Part shown: one piece after another, positions 33,420-45,500 of the stretch
How the letters are laid out: each line of letters starts with the position of its first letter
Position numbering within the stretch: position 1 is the first letter of the stretch
Assembly (NCBI GenBank): GCA_023055425.1
Contig: JALGPY010000001.1
Span: forward strand, 33,779,001-33,843,000
Direction of reading: 5' to 3'
Length of the DNA stretch: 64,000 nt
Origin: Linanthus parryae
Taxonomy: Eukaryota > Streptophyta > Magnoliopsida > Ericales > Polemoniaceae
Program-made: the position numbers and the translations under genes
Notes under the pieces: model-generated
Seen by the model: the letters and a program-made list of their open reading frames with translations, nothing else
The model's database searches: none
What the model was told of the DNA's origin: nothing

Positions 33420-35010
33420 TGCGCAGCACAAAACCTTTAGTAAAAACCTGTGCAAAAAAATTGGAAGCCATAGTGACTATTATAAGATGTTTCAGCAAAT
33501 CAGAAAAGTAAAAGTATATTATTTTTTCCCATGAAATAACAAGGATGAGTTCTTTTCATTTGTAATCAGAAAACACTGCTTCCAGTGTGAAAGTGAACGA
33601 CGAGAAGTATAAGGGATGTGAATCCTTCCAGTGCGTAAGGAGTACATTAAGATGTAAAAAATCCAAAGCCTAAGAAAGATTACTCACATCTACCCTGGGA
33701 TAAGAACATATTTCACAGGTACTGCAGTGTTTGGACTTTCTCCCATAACTGGGAGATGCAAATAAGTCCCATCATATCTAACACTTATATTCGGTCTTCT
33801 CGCTCACTTAGATACAAATATTGGTTTCCCTAATCACCATAACAGCACCTCGCTGATCAACTCCACCGACATCCATGGAACTACTAAGAGGTGTTTATTG
33901 CTAATGACGTCTGCAATTTGCCAAGGCATACAGTTGTGTGGTTCATCATTTCTTATACAATCATTTCTCAAAGCCTGGATTCGTTGGGGGTAAGGTGCTT
34001 TATGGAACGGTACAATTAGAGGTCATTGATAGGTAATATATTAGAGCAGTAAACTGATAGAATTATATCGGTGAGTCCTTCTCTAGCTATCTGACCATCA
34101 GGTTCTATGAGTCAATTCTAAACCAAATGTTTCACGTAACTAAATGATCATTGACATATACCATTATTATTACAAAAGGTGAGGCACATGTAAGAATGTT
34201 GATTGGTATACTTTCATATACTTTCTAGTTATTTTATTTCCTTTTTCATTTTATTTTCTGTTTGGAAGCGTGAATTTCGCTAAAAAAAAAGAAAATGAAA
34301 GGGAAATTACATAATCTATGAATATTGGAATCGTGTTTTGTTACAATGTTCTTTTTACCATTTTGAACTTGTGGAAAGTTACAGAATATTTTATAATTAC
34401 ACAAAAAACGGGATTTAATTCATTACTTTTCTCATTTTCTTTTCCTATTGAAATCCATGTTTCCGAGCATAGCCTTAAAGAAAACCATATGTATAACTAT
34501 TTAACACAGATTGCTAGAGAAGATAAACCAGCGGTGTTTCTCCTATTCCGTTACAACCTAAGAAAGTACTGATAATTTATAAACAACGTGGGTATGTGAA
34601 AATAAAAAATAAAATTTTCTGATAAAAGATCAACTAAAAACAGTAAAAAGAAAACAAGTAAATAAATTGCAATTAAAAATTAAACAGCAAAACCAGTTTG
34701 AAGAAGGAACTTGCCATCACAAACAATTACCAGGGACTTGCAATTCACCCAGCCTTACTCGGCACGACATGCCATGAATTTGAAGAATTCTGAACTATTC
34801 TTCGATGTATGCTCTTTCTTTTTATTTAAATGACTTGAATTTTGTAAGCTGTCAAAGGCCCAAAGTTACTTTATAGAGATCCTAGAAATAATTTCATGGA
34901 ACACAAGGGATGTTTTCTGAAATTTCCAATGTTCCTCAAATCTAAAAAGCTGAGTAAAACATGACTCAAGTAATGAGTAATGAACGTCCTTCATGCTAAA
35001 AACATGTACA
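33420..35010. other. Spacer between captured fragments; no gene seen
   Basis: AT-rich sequence with no exon-like frames on either strand that I could tie to arabinokinase, HMG-CoA lyase or RAD51B. The plus-strand frame at 34318-34572 has no motif. The junction between captured segments should lie here. Confidence 0.4.
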
Positions 35011-35076
35011 TATTAATCATGAAACTTAGGCATACATAGGTGGAACATTACCAGGAAATCATAGCAGCACAATGAA

Positions 35077-35338
35077 ATAACTCTTTCCACTTTCCACCCA
35101 ACCACACATGAGAAATATTTAGTGAAGATGAGACGTGACCTTGAAAAGGATTCAGAGGCAAATGCAAAGACTGCTACGTCCTTGACTCCGGCAACCATAT
35201 CCGCTTCAAATCCCTAACAAAGATTTACATATCAAGTTATTTATTGTTAAAAATTCTGGCCACTGTAAAGCTATTTTTACCATCCCCCACCTTCAAATTC
35301 GGAATCATAACAGGCAAATTTGCCCCCTTTATGTTTTG
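35077..35338 (-). pseudogene. Hydroxymethylglutaryl-CoA lyase gene fragment
   Basis: Two spliceable exons are visible: 35291-35338 (QNIKGANLPVMIPNLK) and 35140-35213 (GFEADMVAGVKDVAVFAFAS, then ESFS). The family has GARLPVLTPNLK and GFEAAI.AGAKEVAVFASASE.FS at this place. A further degraded block at about 35077-35120 (YFSCVVGWKVE) corresponds to YVSCVVGCPVEG, but the exon between is deleted and the catalytic-loop Cys-Pro is lost. Introns flank the exons with GT/AG ends. HMG-CoA lyase breaks down leucine-derived HMG-CoA in mitochondria; this fragment cannot do so. It shares strand and neighbourhood with the other captured pieces. Confidence 0.8.
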
Positions 35339-36212
35339 CTAGAGCTCCCATTACAAATTTTGAATCTGCAAGCTGTCAAACCATAAGCCAAAAGACAAGA
35401 AAGAGATGTCAAGAATGAAGAGAAAATCAGTTGAAAACAAAATAATGCATGCAAGTCTAGTTGGAAAAGAATAAAATTACAAAAACCCGAGATTTCAATG
35501 TAATCAAACTTCCTACCCAATCTTCCACAGCAACTAAACATCCATATTAATAAATAGTTGTTGCATAGTCACACCTAAGGATGAGTAAACTGAGAAACAA
35601 AAGAATCGCTAATGAGACCTAATGACCCTGCCAAGAATGACTTCTAACATTCACAACATCTAGTAGAACTAAAAATAAGATAAGAAGTCACCAACAAACC
35701 TGCACGGGGGTATCCAATTGTTCGAGTCGAATGCCTAAGATACTTAACAATTTGATAAGTTGTTAGGGAGAGGCTCAGATCTGTTAGAGTGATTGGCCGA
35801 GAACAGGTCCCCAATATGCTATAAAAATGAGTGTATCCAAATGATTCTACAGTTTAGTTTAATAGAGCCATCAGGTTCCTTGGTGGATGCCAAATAAGAC
35901 ATGGCAGCCAACAACATAAAAAGCTCTTCTTCAATTTTTTTATGCTCATCAATTCAGATAACACATTCTTCCTCGAGTTTATACCCTCTCAGTTGAGTTG
36001 ACTCAGGATCACCTATTATAGATCCATAAGCACAAGCCATTCCAATTATATTTTACTGTGAAAATTTCAATACCTCTCAGTGAAATTAGTAAGTGATGAA
36101 GGCTGCAAAACTAAGATCCACCCAACCATCTGCTTTATGACAGAAGCCCAGTTAATGACAAACTTTGAAAATTGATTCAAATACATAACTGCGGTGTAAA
36201 TAAGCTACGTAC
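35339..36212. other. Spacer within the capture region; one unexplained open frame
   Basis: No exon of a known gene was identified. On the minus strand near 35870-35940 a short frame reads EEELFMLLAAMSYLASTKEP. It resembles coding sequence but was not matched to any family. Confidence 0.3.
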
Positions 36213-36471
36213 CTCCTGTGCCATCCCTTCCATGTGAAAAATTTCTGGGAAACTATTAAGTCCTATTTCAATCATCCTGGAAAGGCATGTTTCTCAGTTG
36301 AAGTCCATAAGATGTCAAAACAAGGGTCAGAAAAAAATTTGCCACTGGACAGAAATAATCAGGTACCTTCTAGAACTGAATTTGTGTTCCATGTCAATGT
36401 AAATGACATCGCCATCTAGACCTCCAAACTTAGCAGAAAAATGAATCTAGTAATGAAAGTTTCAAGCAAAA
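36213..36471 (-). pseudogene. RAD51B gene fragment with one intron
   Basis: Exon A (36367-36471) encodes FCLKLSLL...AKFGGLDG, then DVIYIDMEHKFSSR. Exon B (36213-36276) encodes MIEIGLNSFPEIFHMEGMAQ. Plant RAD51B has FCMKLAL..., YGGLDGRVIYIDVESKFSSR and a following IEMGL.SFPEVFH.KGMAQE, so the match is specific within the RecA/RAD51 family. The region is just after the Walker A motif, which is missing. One extra base within exon A (near 36437) breaks the frame. The exon A donor and exon B acceptor join in phase. RAD51B acts in recombinational repair; this piece is non-functional. Confidence 0.82.
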
Positions 36472-36642
36472 CTTAAATTGCATGCCAGACCAACAGAGAA
36501 TCAGATATTGACTCACATGCATTAGGGGAAAAAGGTGAGAGGACAATAACAAGAGGTGAGAATCAGATAATGACTGGCAAGCCAACTCAAAATTATTACT
36601 CGATTGCCAAATGCAGGTGGGAAACAGCAGTTACATCTTGTA

Positions 36643-37232
36643 TGTAACACGCCTTGATCCTCAAGCTTTCCGTTCCGGACCGGAGAGCCTAGGAGGGTGC
36701 TACCCATAATGAAATGGCGGAAACCGAAAACAACACTGCCATGTTTATATATTACATGTGCCAACAGTCTTACACATTTCTGTTCGACCGAGGGAGAGGG
36801 AGGCAGAGACGGGGTGAGGGAGAGAGAGAGAGAGAGAGAGAGATGGAGGGTGGGTTGGTGGTGGCGGCGTTGGTGCCGGTGGTGTTGGTCGGGAGAAAAG
36901 AAGGAGCAGAAGTTTAAGAAGAAGGGAAGAAGAAGAACAAGACAAAAGTCTTGTAATTTACAACTTCTCTTGTTATTTGGGACACTTGGCGTGTGAGTGG
37001 GAGAAAAATTTCTCCGTTGTTCTTTTTTTTGTATTATTTTATTATTTTTTACTAAATTACTCACTAGGTTGTAGGGCTTCTTCAAATTACAATCACCACC
37101 CCCTAATTAACTAGCAAATACTTCTTGGTAATTTCAACTACATCCCCTCTTACTAAATAACCTAGAAAATTAACTTATAACTTTACGAAAAGTTATCAAT
37201 TACTTTTATACTATGTAAAACGGGGTATTACA
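36643..37232 (-). repeat. 3' LTR (590 bp) of a minus-strand Ty3/gypsy element
   Basis: In element orientation it starts TGTAATACCCC and ends GGCGTGTTACA. A polypurine tract lies immediately upstream (37233-37245 on plus), so it is the 3' LTR. It shares ends, a CTCCGGTCCGGAACGGAAAG block and a pyrimidine-rich leader with the 3.2-kb LTR at 54888-58094, but is far shorter. A GA microsatellite is at 36820-36842. Open frames here (36522-37085 and others) are LTR sequence, not genes. Confidence 0.85.
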
Positions 37233-37340
37233 TCCTCCCCCCTTAGACAGAGCTTCGTCCTCGAAGCTTGAACCAACGGAAAGCAAACTTTCTATATATC
37301 TCGTAACAACCAACACACAAGATAATACGTTAAATTTATT
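37233..37340 (-). mobile_element. 3' internal tail and polypurine tract of the gypsy element
   Basis: On the minus strand it reads SSFEDEALSKGGG, then the LTR. A GAGGACGAAGCTCTG..AAGGGGGGAGGA sequence before TGTAATACC is the usual pol tail and PPT of Tekay/Del-like gypsy elements. The sequence stops at 37340, where the LARD inserted, and resumes at 46560. Confidence 0.75.
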
Positions 37341-40300
37341 TGACACAACCCGGGATCTCGGTTCAGGGTTAACGCGACAATCGATAACCAAAAGTAGATT
37401 ATTAAATATTAAGTTTACATTTCGGTTAAAGTACATAACAAAATTTCGATAATAAGTACAATCCAAAACAAATCGTGTGTGATCTACTAAGTGATCTGAC
37501 TTAAGCTAAACTTCTTCGTCTCGATCCGCTTTCCCCCAAACTTGATTGACGACCTGCGGTTTTAAAATGGCAAAATCCGACGCAGTTTTGAAGAAATTGA
37601 TCAGTAAAAACTGAGTAAGTACACACTACGACATGTAAGCAACGAGTGGCACGGAAGCATGAGTTGAAACAAATCAGAAGATTTAAACAGTAAAACTATC
37701 ATATTGGAGAATTTGGATCAACTTGAAGTAACGGAGTAACAAAAACCTCTCAATTTAATAACATTGAGAAACCACGAGTAGTTGGTAAAATATCCAGAGT
37801 AAACAAGTTCATTTAAGAGAATAACTTAGTTCACGAGTAGCCAAAGCATTTCAAATCGTTTCAATTGATTAGGGAAATCCATAGCCACAAACAACATTAA
37901 TAAGTAATCAAATTTTTTATTTCGACTTCAATCAACAGTTTAATTTAGCTGATGCGTGTCAAGAGCCACCAGCAGGATCGATGTAAACAGAGGGATCACG
38001 AAATAATCACTAAGGGTTCCTTCTAGGGTATATCAAACCCTATTTCACCCGAGCGTTAAGGGAGCCCATTCGTCCACCCCGCTCACAACATTAGCTAAAA
38101 GGCCTTAAGTGTCGACACCCCTATACCGTAGTGACCCTTACAAGTATAAGTAGCACTCTATAGCTCTATAAAACCCTTGACCTCAATAACTTGGTACATT
38201 TTGGCTCATCGGGGGCGGATTTTTGAACATTGACGTTCTATCCAATAATAAGAAGCATTGCTTCAATGGTCTTAGCCATAAGAAAATGGAGGATCGCTTG
38301 ATGCCTCCCATTAATAAAAGTACTCTGTACATCGTCCTAAGTCTATTAGAGGTATTTTATTTCTTCTCTTTCACGTACAAAGAATCAGATATCAACAGTT
38401 CGGAAGTAATTTTCCAGAGTTCTCAAAGGAGATGAATAAAATAGTTCAACAACATTCGAGTGGAAATCATGCATTCTCACACTATTTCATATAACAAACA
38501 TTCATTTGAAACATCAAACACAAACGCACATTTTGATATAAAAAGGCCGTACATATGTACTTACCAATGCGCCAAGAACGGAGAAAATCAAATCTAGCAC
38601 TCCGGCTATAACGCTCATCTCATATAAATCCGGGTCTCACGGTCAATGCAGCAGCACGAAATAATACGCCTACTTGGTACGAGCACAACGGCTAGATACA
38701 AACAAGTCAAGTATACAGTCTATTAGAATTTACCCTCTACATGAGGTTGTATGCAAGAGTGCAATGGATATGCGGGTCATGCAAGCTAACTTGACAAAAA
38801 TGCCCCGATACTTTGAAACTGTCCTGTACAGTCCCTTACTGTGCCTGGACCCCAAATTACACCCATACTGGCCCAAAAACATCCAAGAATGACTCTTTAC
38901 TCTCCCATATAAACTTAGCATCGAAATCTAGAACTTTCAGTAAATTACACTTAGGCCCCTAAAGTTTGCTAAAATTACAGAAAGACCCCCACCATTGATT
39001 TGATAACTCCCGAGTCAAACACTTCCTTCTTGAGACTTCAAATATCCTTATAAGTCAGGTTGTTTCTCTCAAAACATTAATCTAGTCTCAAGTAGTTCAA
39101 GTGTGAAGTTTTAATTAAATGCACATAGGCCCCCGAAGTTTTGTAAAACTGCAAAAAGACCCCTAACATTTGACTTGGTCAACCCTAGCCCAGAATTGTA
39201 TACGAGTACTCCAAATATGCATACAAGACATGCTGACAAACCCCAAGTTACTAAACTAATCTCAATTCAAAGTTTAAGTGAAATTACTATTTTGCCCCTC
39301 CTATACAGTTCAGTCAAACTAGGGTTTTCGAAAGTCAAAATTTGTTAAAATTGATATTTAGACTCAGAATATGGATATGAACAAGTTTCGTGAAGAACGT
39401 TAAGCCAGAAATGTCATTCAAATGGTCAAAATCGAATATCAAATATTGCGAAAAGTCGTTTCAAGTAGACAACTTTGCGACTGATTTCTGAACAATTGAG
39501 AAGGAGTTTTAAGAAACTGGAAATAGGGTTTTGAAGATGACAGTTCAAGGATTCCAGAACATATTTGAACTCCAAGAAACTCTAAGTATTCAAAGAGATA
39601 TCGCTACTCAAAGTTGGACAAAAATTCCAATTCAACACTTAAAAAAATTCAGGAAAGTTTCATGAGTTGAAACTAGCAACTTTAGGCTCGTTTTGTGAGA
39701 AATCCGTTAGAAATTTGAACATGACCCAGAGACGATGATTTGAAGTATTATATACAAGCTTTTCATAGGAGAAAACAGATCTGAATTTCATTAAGTTTTG
39801 AAGAAGATACAAGGGTTACAAAATAGGTGTTTCACCACGACACTCTATACTTAGACAATTTTGAAGCGAAGAACATTGGCATTGCAGCAACTTTGGAGCC
39901 AAAATCAGAGGGTTTAGAGATCAAATTGGACAAAGAAATCAACATGAAAGTTGTAGCCAATTCTCCAAGGATTCCAGAAAGCTAAGGATCATTCAAAACG
40001 GACAAAAAACGGGGGAGATACAATCATTTGAACAGGGGTAGTTTTCGTACCAAAAACACATGAACACTAAGAACACATCAACTACTTCGCTAACTAGCCA
40101 TGTTCAAGCCCAATTTCAGGGGGTTTAGAGATCAAATTGGACCACGAAATTCAAACGAAACTTGTAGCTAACATACCCAGGATTACACAGGAAGAAACCG
40201 TGCATCATTTGGACAAGAAATGAAGGAGTTACAAGCATTTAAACAGGGCATTTTGTGAACCAAAAACACATCAACTACACGAATCAAAATATGATGATTT

Positions 40301-41333
40301 GTTGTTACAGTCGTGATTTGATGATCTAAACGTGTTCTGGACATATTCAGGAGCATGCTAGGGCTTATAATCGATCAAAACAAGCAAGATTGAAGGTCGT
40401 ACAGGTCTGCAACAGTTTTCGGCGGCCATGGCAGAAACCGGCGGCCCGCTGCTCAGTTCCCGGCGACTCGGCGCGTACCCAGGAGCTTCTGGGTTCGCCT
40501 GGGTTGTCCACGACCATCTGCGACCTCGGAGCAACCGTCTGGAGGGAAGAAAATGCCAAGAACAGCGAGAATGCAGAAGCCCGACGTTCAACAGAGGTTC
40601 CCGTCGGGTTCTTTAACCCAGACGCCGGCGAGCTCAATTACGGCAATTCAGATGATGAGGGAGGGTGCGTTAGACTCCCCTTGATGTCAGGAGTTCGAAA
40701 ACAAGGGTTAGATTCTCTGATATACAACATGCAGAGAGAATTTTTCAAAAAATCAAGCTAGGGTTCTTGAGTTCACCTTCGTTTTTCAAGGTCGTTATTC
40801 AACGAAATTCCAAATTGAATTGTGCCTTTTGATCAGCAGACTGAGGGGGTACTCCGGTAGGAGCAGTTTTTGATTTGGAGGAAGGGTGAGGTGGTTGCCT
40901 TGGTGGTGGTGGTGGTTTCATGGTGGAGTTGGTGGTGGTTGTTTTTGAGTAGGACAAAGAAGAAGAAAGAGAGATGGTGATGATGATGAACAACAAAAAT
41001 TTCAGAATGTCATGGTGGAGGAGAGGTTGGAGAAGTTGCCACATGAATGGAGAGGTGTCAAAATGAGTTGGACAAGTGGCTACCATGCATAGGAGGAAGA
41101 AGTATAATTTTTCAAACTTGAGGGTACAAACTAGAAATAAAGGTTCTACTTGATTTCAGAGAATTGCACAACCACCCCAAATATTTTTAGCGCCTCAAAA
41201 TCATTCTAACAGCTTCAAAATATTGCTAACACTCCAAAATTCAAGTTTTAAAGTCGTGACAAACTATTTACAAATTCACCCCCAAAGTCTTGATATTGCA
41301 CTAAGAATTCTCTCGGAAATTAGGGGTGTTACA
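37341..41333 (-). repeat. 3' LTR of the LARD (3993 bp)
   Basis: On plus it runs TGACACAACCCGGGATCTCGG to AATTAGGGGTGTTACA. It is homologous along its full length to 42568-46559. The third base pair from the end differs (TGAC against TGAA). A GC-rich patch at 40390-40680 holds overlapping open frames on both strands. Confidence 0.9.
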
Positions 41334-42567
41334 GTCTACCCACCTTAAAAGAATCTTCATTCCCGAAGATCTCATATTATACTTACCCATGAACTGTAAA
41401 TGCAGATGAAGTGTAGCACAGTGACTCAGTCTATTTGAATTATCCTGACAAGTACATAAACCTCTCTCATCGAATGTTCTGCTCCCAAAAGATGACTTTC
41501 TTAGTTGGTCACTTAGCAATACCTTAACGGGAATAAGTTCCTCATTCTCACTCTCAACAAGACGGGGTCTCTACTACACACCATCCTAAACTTGTATCAC
41601 ATTAGGGTCATACATGATTAGTACAAGTAAAAGTTTGAAACAAGATTTTGAAAGTTCAATAACATCATACAAGTTCTCAATTCTAGAAACGACTCAAAAA
41701 TTTGATAGAATTTATACAAATCTCGAAACTTTTAGACAAATACTTTTATCAAGACTGATATGTCGTTTTGCTTGAATCATCCGCGTTAAAAATGTTGTCT
41801 TACCTCTATAGGGTTAGATAAACCAATCACCTAAAGTGTTCCACGCATACGAGGGAGAAAGGACACTATGTGTCGTGACACAACGTGTCTCTCTAACACA
41901 ACTCGCATGTGCTTCAAATGTTCCAACTTAGTCTACACAGCGGGTACAACTCATAGTACCGTCGTACTAGGAGTCACGCCAGCGGACTGGTAAACAAAGT
42001 GGTCGATATCACTTGGCATTTGGTATCTCGATACGCCAACAATTTTCAGAAACATTTTTTTTTAAATGCTTTATTTTCAAAACTTTCTAATTTTGTAAAG
42101 AACCTTGTCAAATTAAGTCGAAATAAAATAAAACAAAGTATTGTCTTAAACGTCGTTGCTCGTAGGTACGAAAATAATAGTTTCGGGGTCTTCTAAGTCA
42201 AAACGTCATTACTCTCTCGTCGACAAAGTAACACAGAAGTATAAAGAGTCTTAAATACGCATCACGCAACTATATTAAACATATTGACATACATAAGCTT
42301 GTCACATTGTACTGGGCATGTAAATAGGCAAGTCAATTGCATGAATCACATCAATTAGTCGTTAACAGTTAATCAACAAGTACAGTACAAAACGAGTTAA
42401 AAAAAAACGTAAGTACCCAAATTCCCCGACGGCTTGTTTACTTTCTTATTGCCAAATTGGGTGATCCTAATCCATTTTAAATTTTGAAAACGTTTTATCT
42501 TTCATATTCTCTACTAATGGTAATCGAAAAGTCACTTTAACCTGAGAACCGAAGCTCTGATACCATC
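41334..42567 (-). other. Non-coding internal domain of the LARD
   Basis: This 1234-bp region is bounded by the polypurine tract (41334-41346 on plus) and the PBS (42554-42565). The longest open frames are about 65-72 codons without motifs. It should contain the packaging signal needed for use of another element's proteins. Confidence 0.8.
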
Positions 42568-45500
42568 TGAAACAACCCGGGATCTCGGTTCTGGGTTAAC
42601 GCGACAATCGATAACCAAAAGTATATTATTCACTATTAAGTTTACATTTCGGTTAAAGTACATAACAAAATTTCGATAATAAGTACAATCCAAAACAAAT
42701 CGTGTGTGATCTACTAAGTGATCTGACTTAAGCTAAACTTCTTCGTCTCGATCCGCTTTCCCCCAAACTTGATTTACGACATGCGGTTTTAAAATGGCAA
42801 AAGCCGACGCAGTTTTGAAGAAATTGATCAGTAAAATCTGGGTAAGTACACACTACGACATGTAAGCAACGAGTGGAACGAAAGCATGAGTTGAAACAAA
42901 TCAGAAGATTTAAACAGTAAAACTATCATATTGGAGAATTTGGATCAACTTGAAATAACGGAGTAACAAAAACCTCTCAATTTAATAACCTTGAGAAACC
43001 ACGAGTAGTTGGTAAAATATCCAGAGTAAACAAGTTCATTTAAGAGAATAACTTAGTTCACGAGTAGCCAAAGCATTTCAAATCGTTTCAATTGATTAGG
43101 GCAATCCAGAGCCACAAACAACATTAATAAGTAGTCAATTTTTAATTTCGACTTCAATCAACAGTTTAATTTAGCTGAGGCTTGTCAAGAGCCACCAGCA
43201 GGATCGATGTAAACAGAGGGATCACGAAATAATCACTAAGGGTTCCTTCTAGGGTCTATCAAACCCTATTTCACCCGAGCGTTAAGGGAGCCCATTCGTC
43301 CACCCCGCTCACAACATTAGCTAAAAGGCCTTAAGTGTCGACACCCCTATACCGTAGTGACCCTTACAAGTATAAGTAGCACTCTATAGCTCTATAAAAC
43401 CCTTGGCCTCAATAACTTGGTACATTTTGGCTCATCGGGGGCGGATTTTTGAACATTGACGTTCTATCCAATAATAAGAAGCATTGCTTCAATGGTCTTA
43501 GCTATAAGAAAATGGAGGATCGCTTGATGCCTCCCATTAATAAAAGTACTTTGTACATCGTCCTAAGTCTATTAGAGGTATTTTATTTCTTCTCTTTCAC
43601 ATACACAGAATCAGATATCAACAGATCGGAAGTAATTTTCCAGAGTTCTCAAAGGGGATGAATAAAATAGTTCAACAACATTCGAGTGGAAATCATGCAT
43701 TCTCACACTATTTCATATAACAACATTCATTTGAAACATCAAACGCAAACGCACATTTTGATATAAAAAGGCCGTACATATGTACTTACCAATGCGCCAA
43801 GAACGGATAAAATCAAAGCTAGCACTCCGGCTATAACGCGCATCTCATATAAATCCGGGTCTCACGGTCAATGCAGCAGCACGAAATAATACGCCTACTT
43901 GGTACGAGCACAACGGTTTGATACAAACAAGTCAAGTATACAGTCTATTAGCATTTACCCTCTACATGAGGTCGTATGCAAAGAGTGCAATGGAAATGCG
44001 GGTCATGCAAGCTAACTTGACCAAAATGCCCCGATACTTTGAAACTTTCCAGTTCAGTCCCTTACTGTGCCTGGACCCCAAATTACACCCATACTGGGCC
44101 AAAAACATCCAAGAATGACTCTTTACTCTCCCATATGAACTTAGCATCGAAATCTACAACTTTCACTAAATTACACTTAGGCCCCTAAAGTTTGCTAAAA
44201 TTACAGAAAGACCCCCACCATTGATTTGATAACTCCCGAGTCAAATACTTCCTTCTTGAGACTTCAAATATCCTTATAAGTCAGGTTGTTGCTCTCAAAA
44301 TATTAATCTAGTCTCAAGTAGTTCAAGTGTGAAGTTTTAATTAAATGCACATAGGCCCCCGAAGTTTTGTAAAACTGCAAAAAGACCCCTAACATTAGAC
44401 TTAGTCAACCCTAGCCCAGAATTATATACGAGTACTCCAAATATGCATACAAGACATGCTGAAAAACTCCAAGTTACTAAACTAATCTCAATTCAAAGTT
44501 TAAGTGAAATTATTATTTTGCCCCTCCTATACAGTTCAGTCAAACTAGGGTTTTCGAAAAGTCAAAATTGGTTAAAATTGATATTTAGACTCAGAATATG
44601 GATACGAACAAATTTCGTGAAGAACGTTAAGGCCAGAAATGTCATTCAAATGGTCAAAATCGAATACAAATATAGCGAAAAGTCGTTTCAAGTAGACAAC
44701 TTTGCGACTGATTTCTGAACAATTGAGAAGGAGTTTTAAGAAACTGGAAATATGGTTTTGAAGATGACAGTTCAAGGATTCCAGAACATATTTGAACTCC
44801 AAGAAACTCTAAGTATTCAAAGAGATATCGCTACTCAAAGTTGGACAAAAATTCCAATTCAACACTTAGAAAAATTCAAGAAAGTTTCATGAGTTGAAAC
44901 TAGCAACTTTAGGCTCGTTTTGTGAGAAATCCGTTAGAAATTTGAACATGACCCTGAGACGATGATTTGAAGTATTATATACCAACCTTTCATAGGAGAA
45001 AACAGATCTGAATTTCATTAAGTTTTGAAGAAGATACAAGGGTTACAAAATAGGTGTTTCACCACGGCACTCTATACTTAGAAAATTTTGAAGCGAAGAA
45101 CATTAGCATTGCAGCAACTTTGGAGCCAAAATCAGAGGGTTTAGAGATCAAATTGGACAAAGAAATCAACATGAAAGTTGTAGCCAATTCTCCAAGGATT
45201 CCAGAAAGCTAAGGATCATTCAAAACGGACAAAAAACGAGGGAGATACAATCATTTGAACAGGGGTAGTTTTCGTACCAAAAACACATGAACACTAAGAA
45301 CACATCAACTACTTCGCTAACTAGCCATGTTCAAGCCAAATTTCAGGGGGTTTAGAGATCAAATTGGACCAGGAAATTCAAACGAAACTTGTAGCTAACA
45401 TACCCAGGATTACACAGGAAGAAACCGTGCATCATTTGGACAAGAAATGAAGGAGTTACAAGCATTTAAACAGGGCAGTTTGTGAACCAAAAACACATCA

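Larger units (their letters stand above)
30736..36642 (-). mobile_element. Putative gene-capturing Helitron (5' end unresolved)
   Basis: Read on the minus strand, the left boundary ends CCGCGCACAACGCGCGCGAC, then CCTATTACCTAG, followed by host T. That is a GC-rich hairpin (5-bp stem at 52-56/62-66 after 30700, 5-base loop) about 15 bases before a terminal CTAG, the Helitron 3' signature (CTRR followed by T). Behind it, on the same strand, lie fragments of three unrelated genes with introns kept. Helitrons are known for capturing genomic gene fragments in one orientation. I could not identify the 5' TC terminus; the right limit given is where an LTR begins. No Rep/helicase is present, so it would be non-autonomous. 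A Pack-MULE or other capture is an alternative. Confidence 0.55.

Noticed and set aside
34318..34572. Plus-strand frame of 84 codons inside the capture region
   Set aside because: AT-driven composition, opposite strand to all captured exons, no recognisable domain.
36522..37085. Minus-strand frame of 187 codons with a Ser-Leu repeat
   Set aside because: It falls across the 590-bp LTR; the repeat is the GA/CT microsatellite, and the LTR boundaries explain the sequence.
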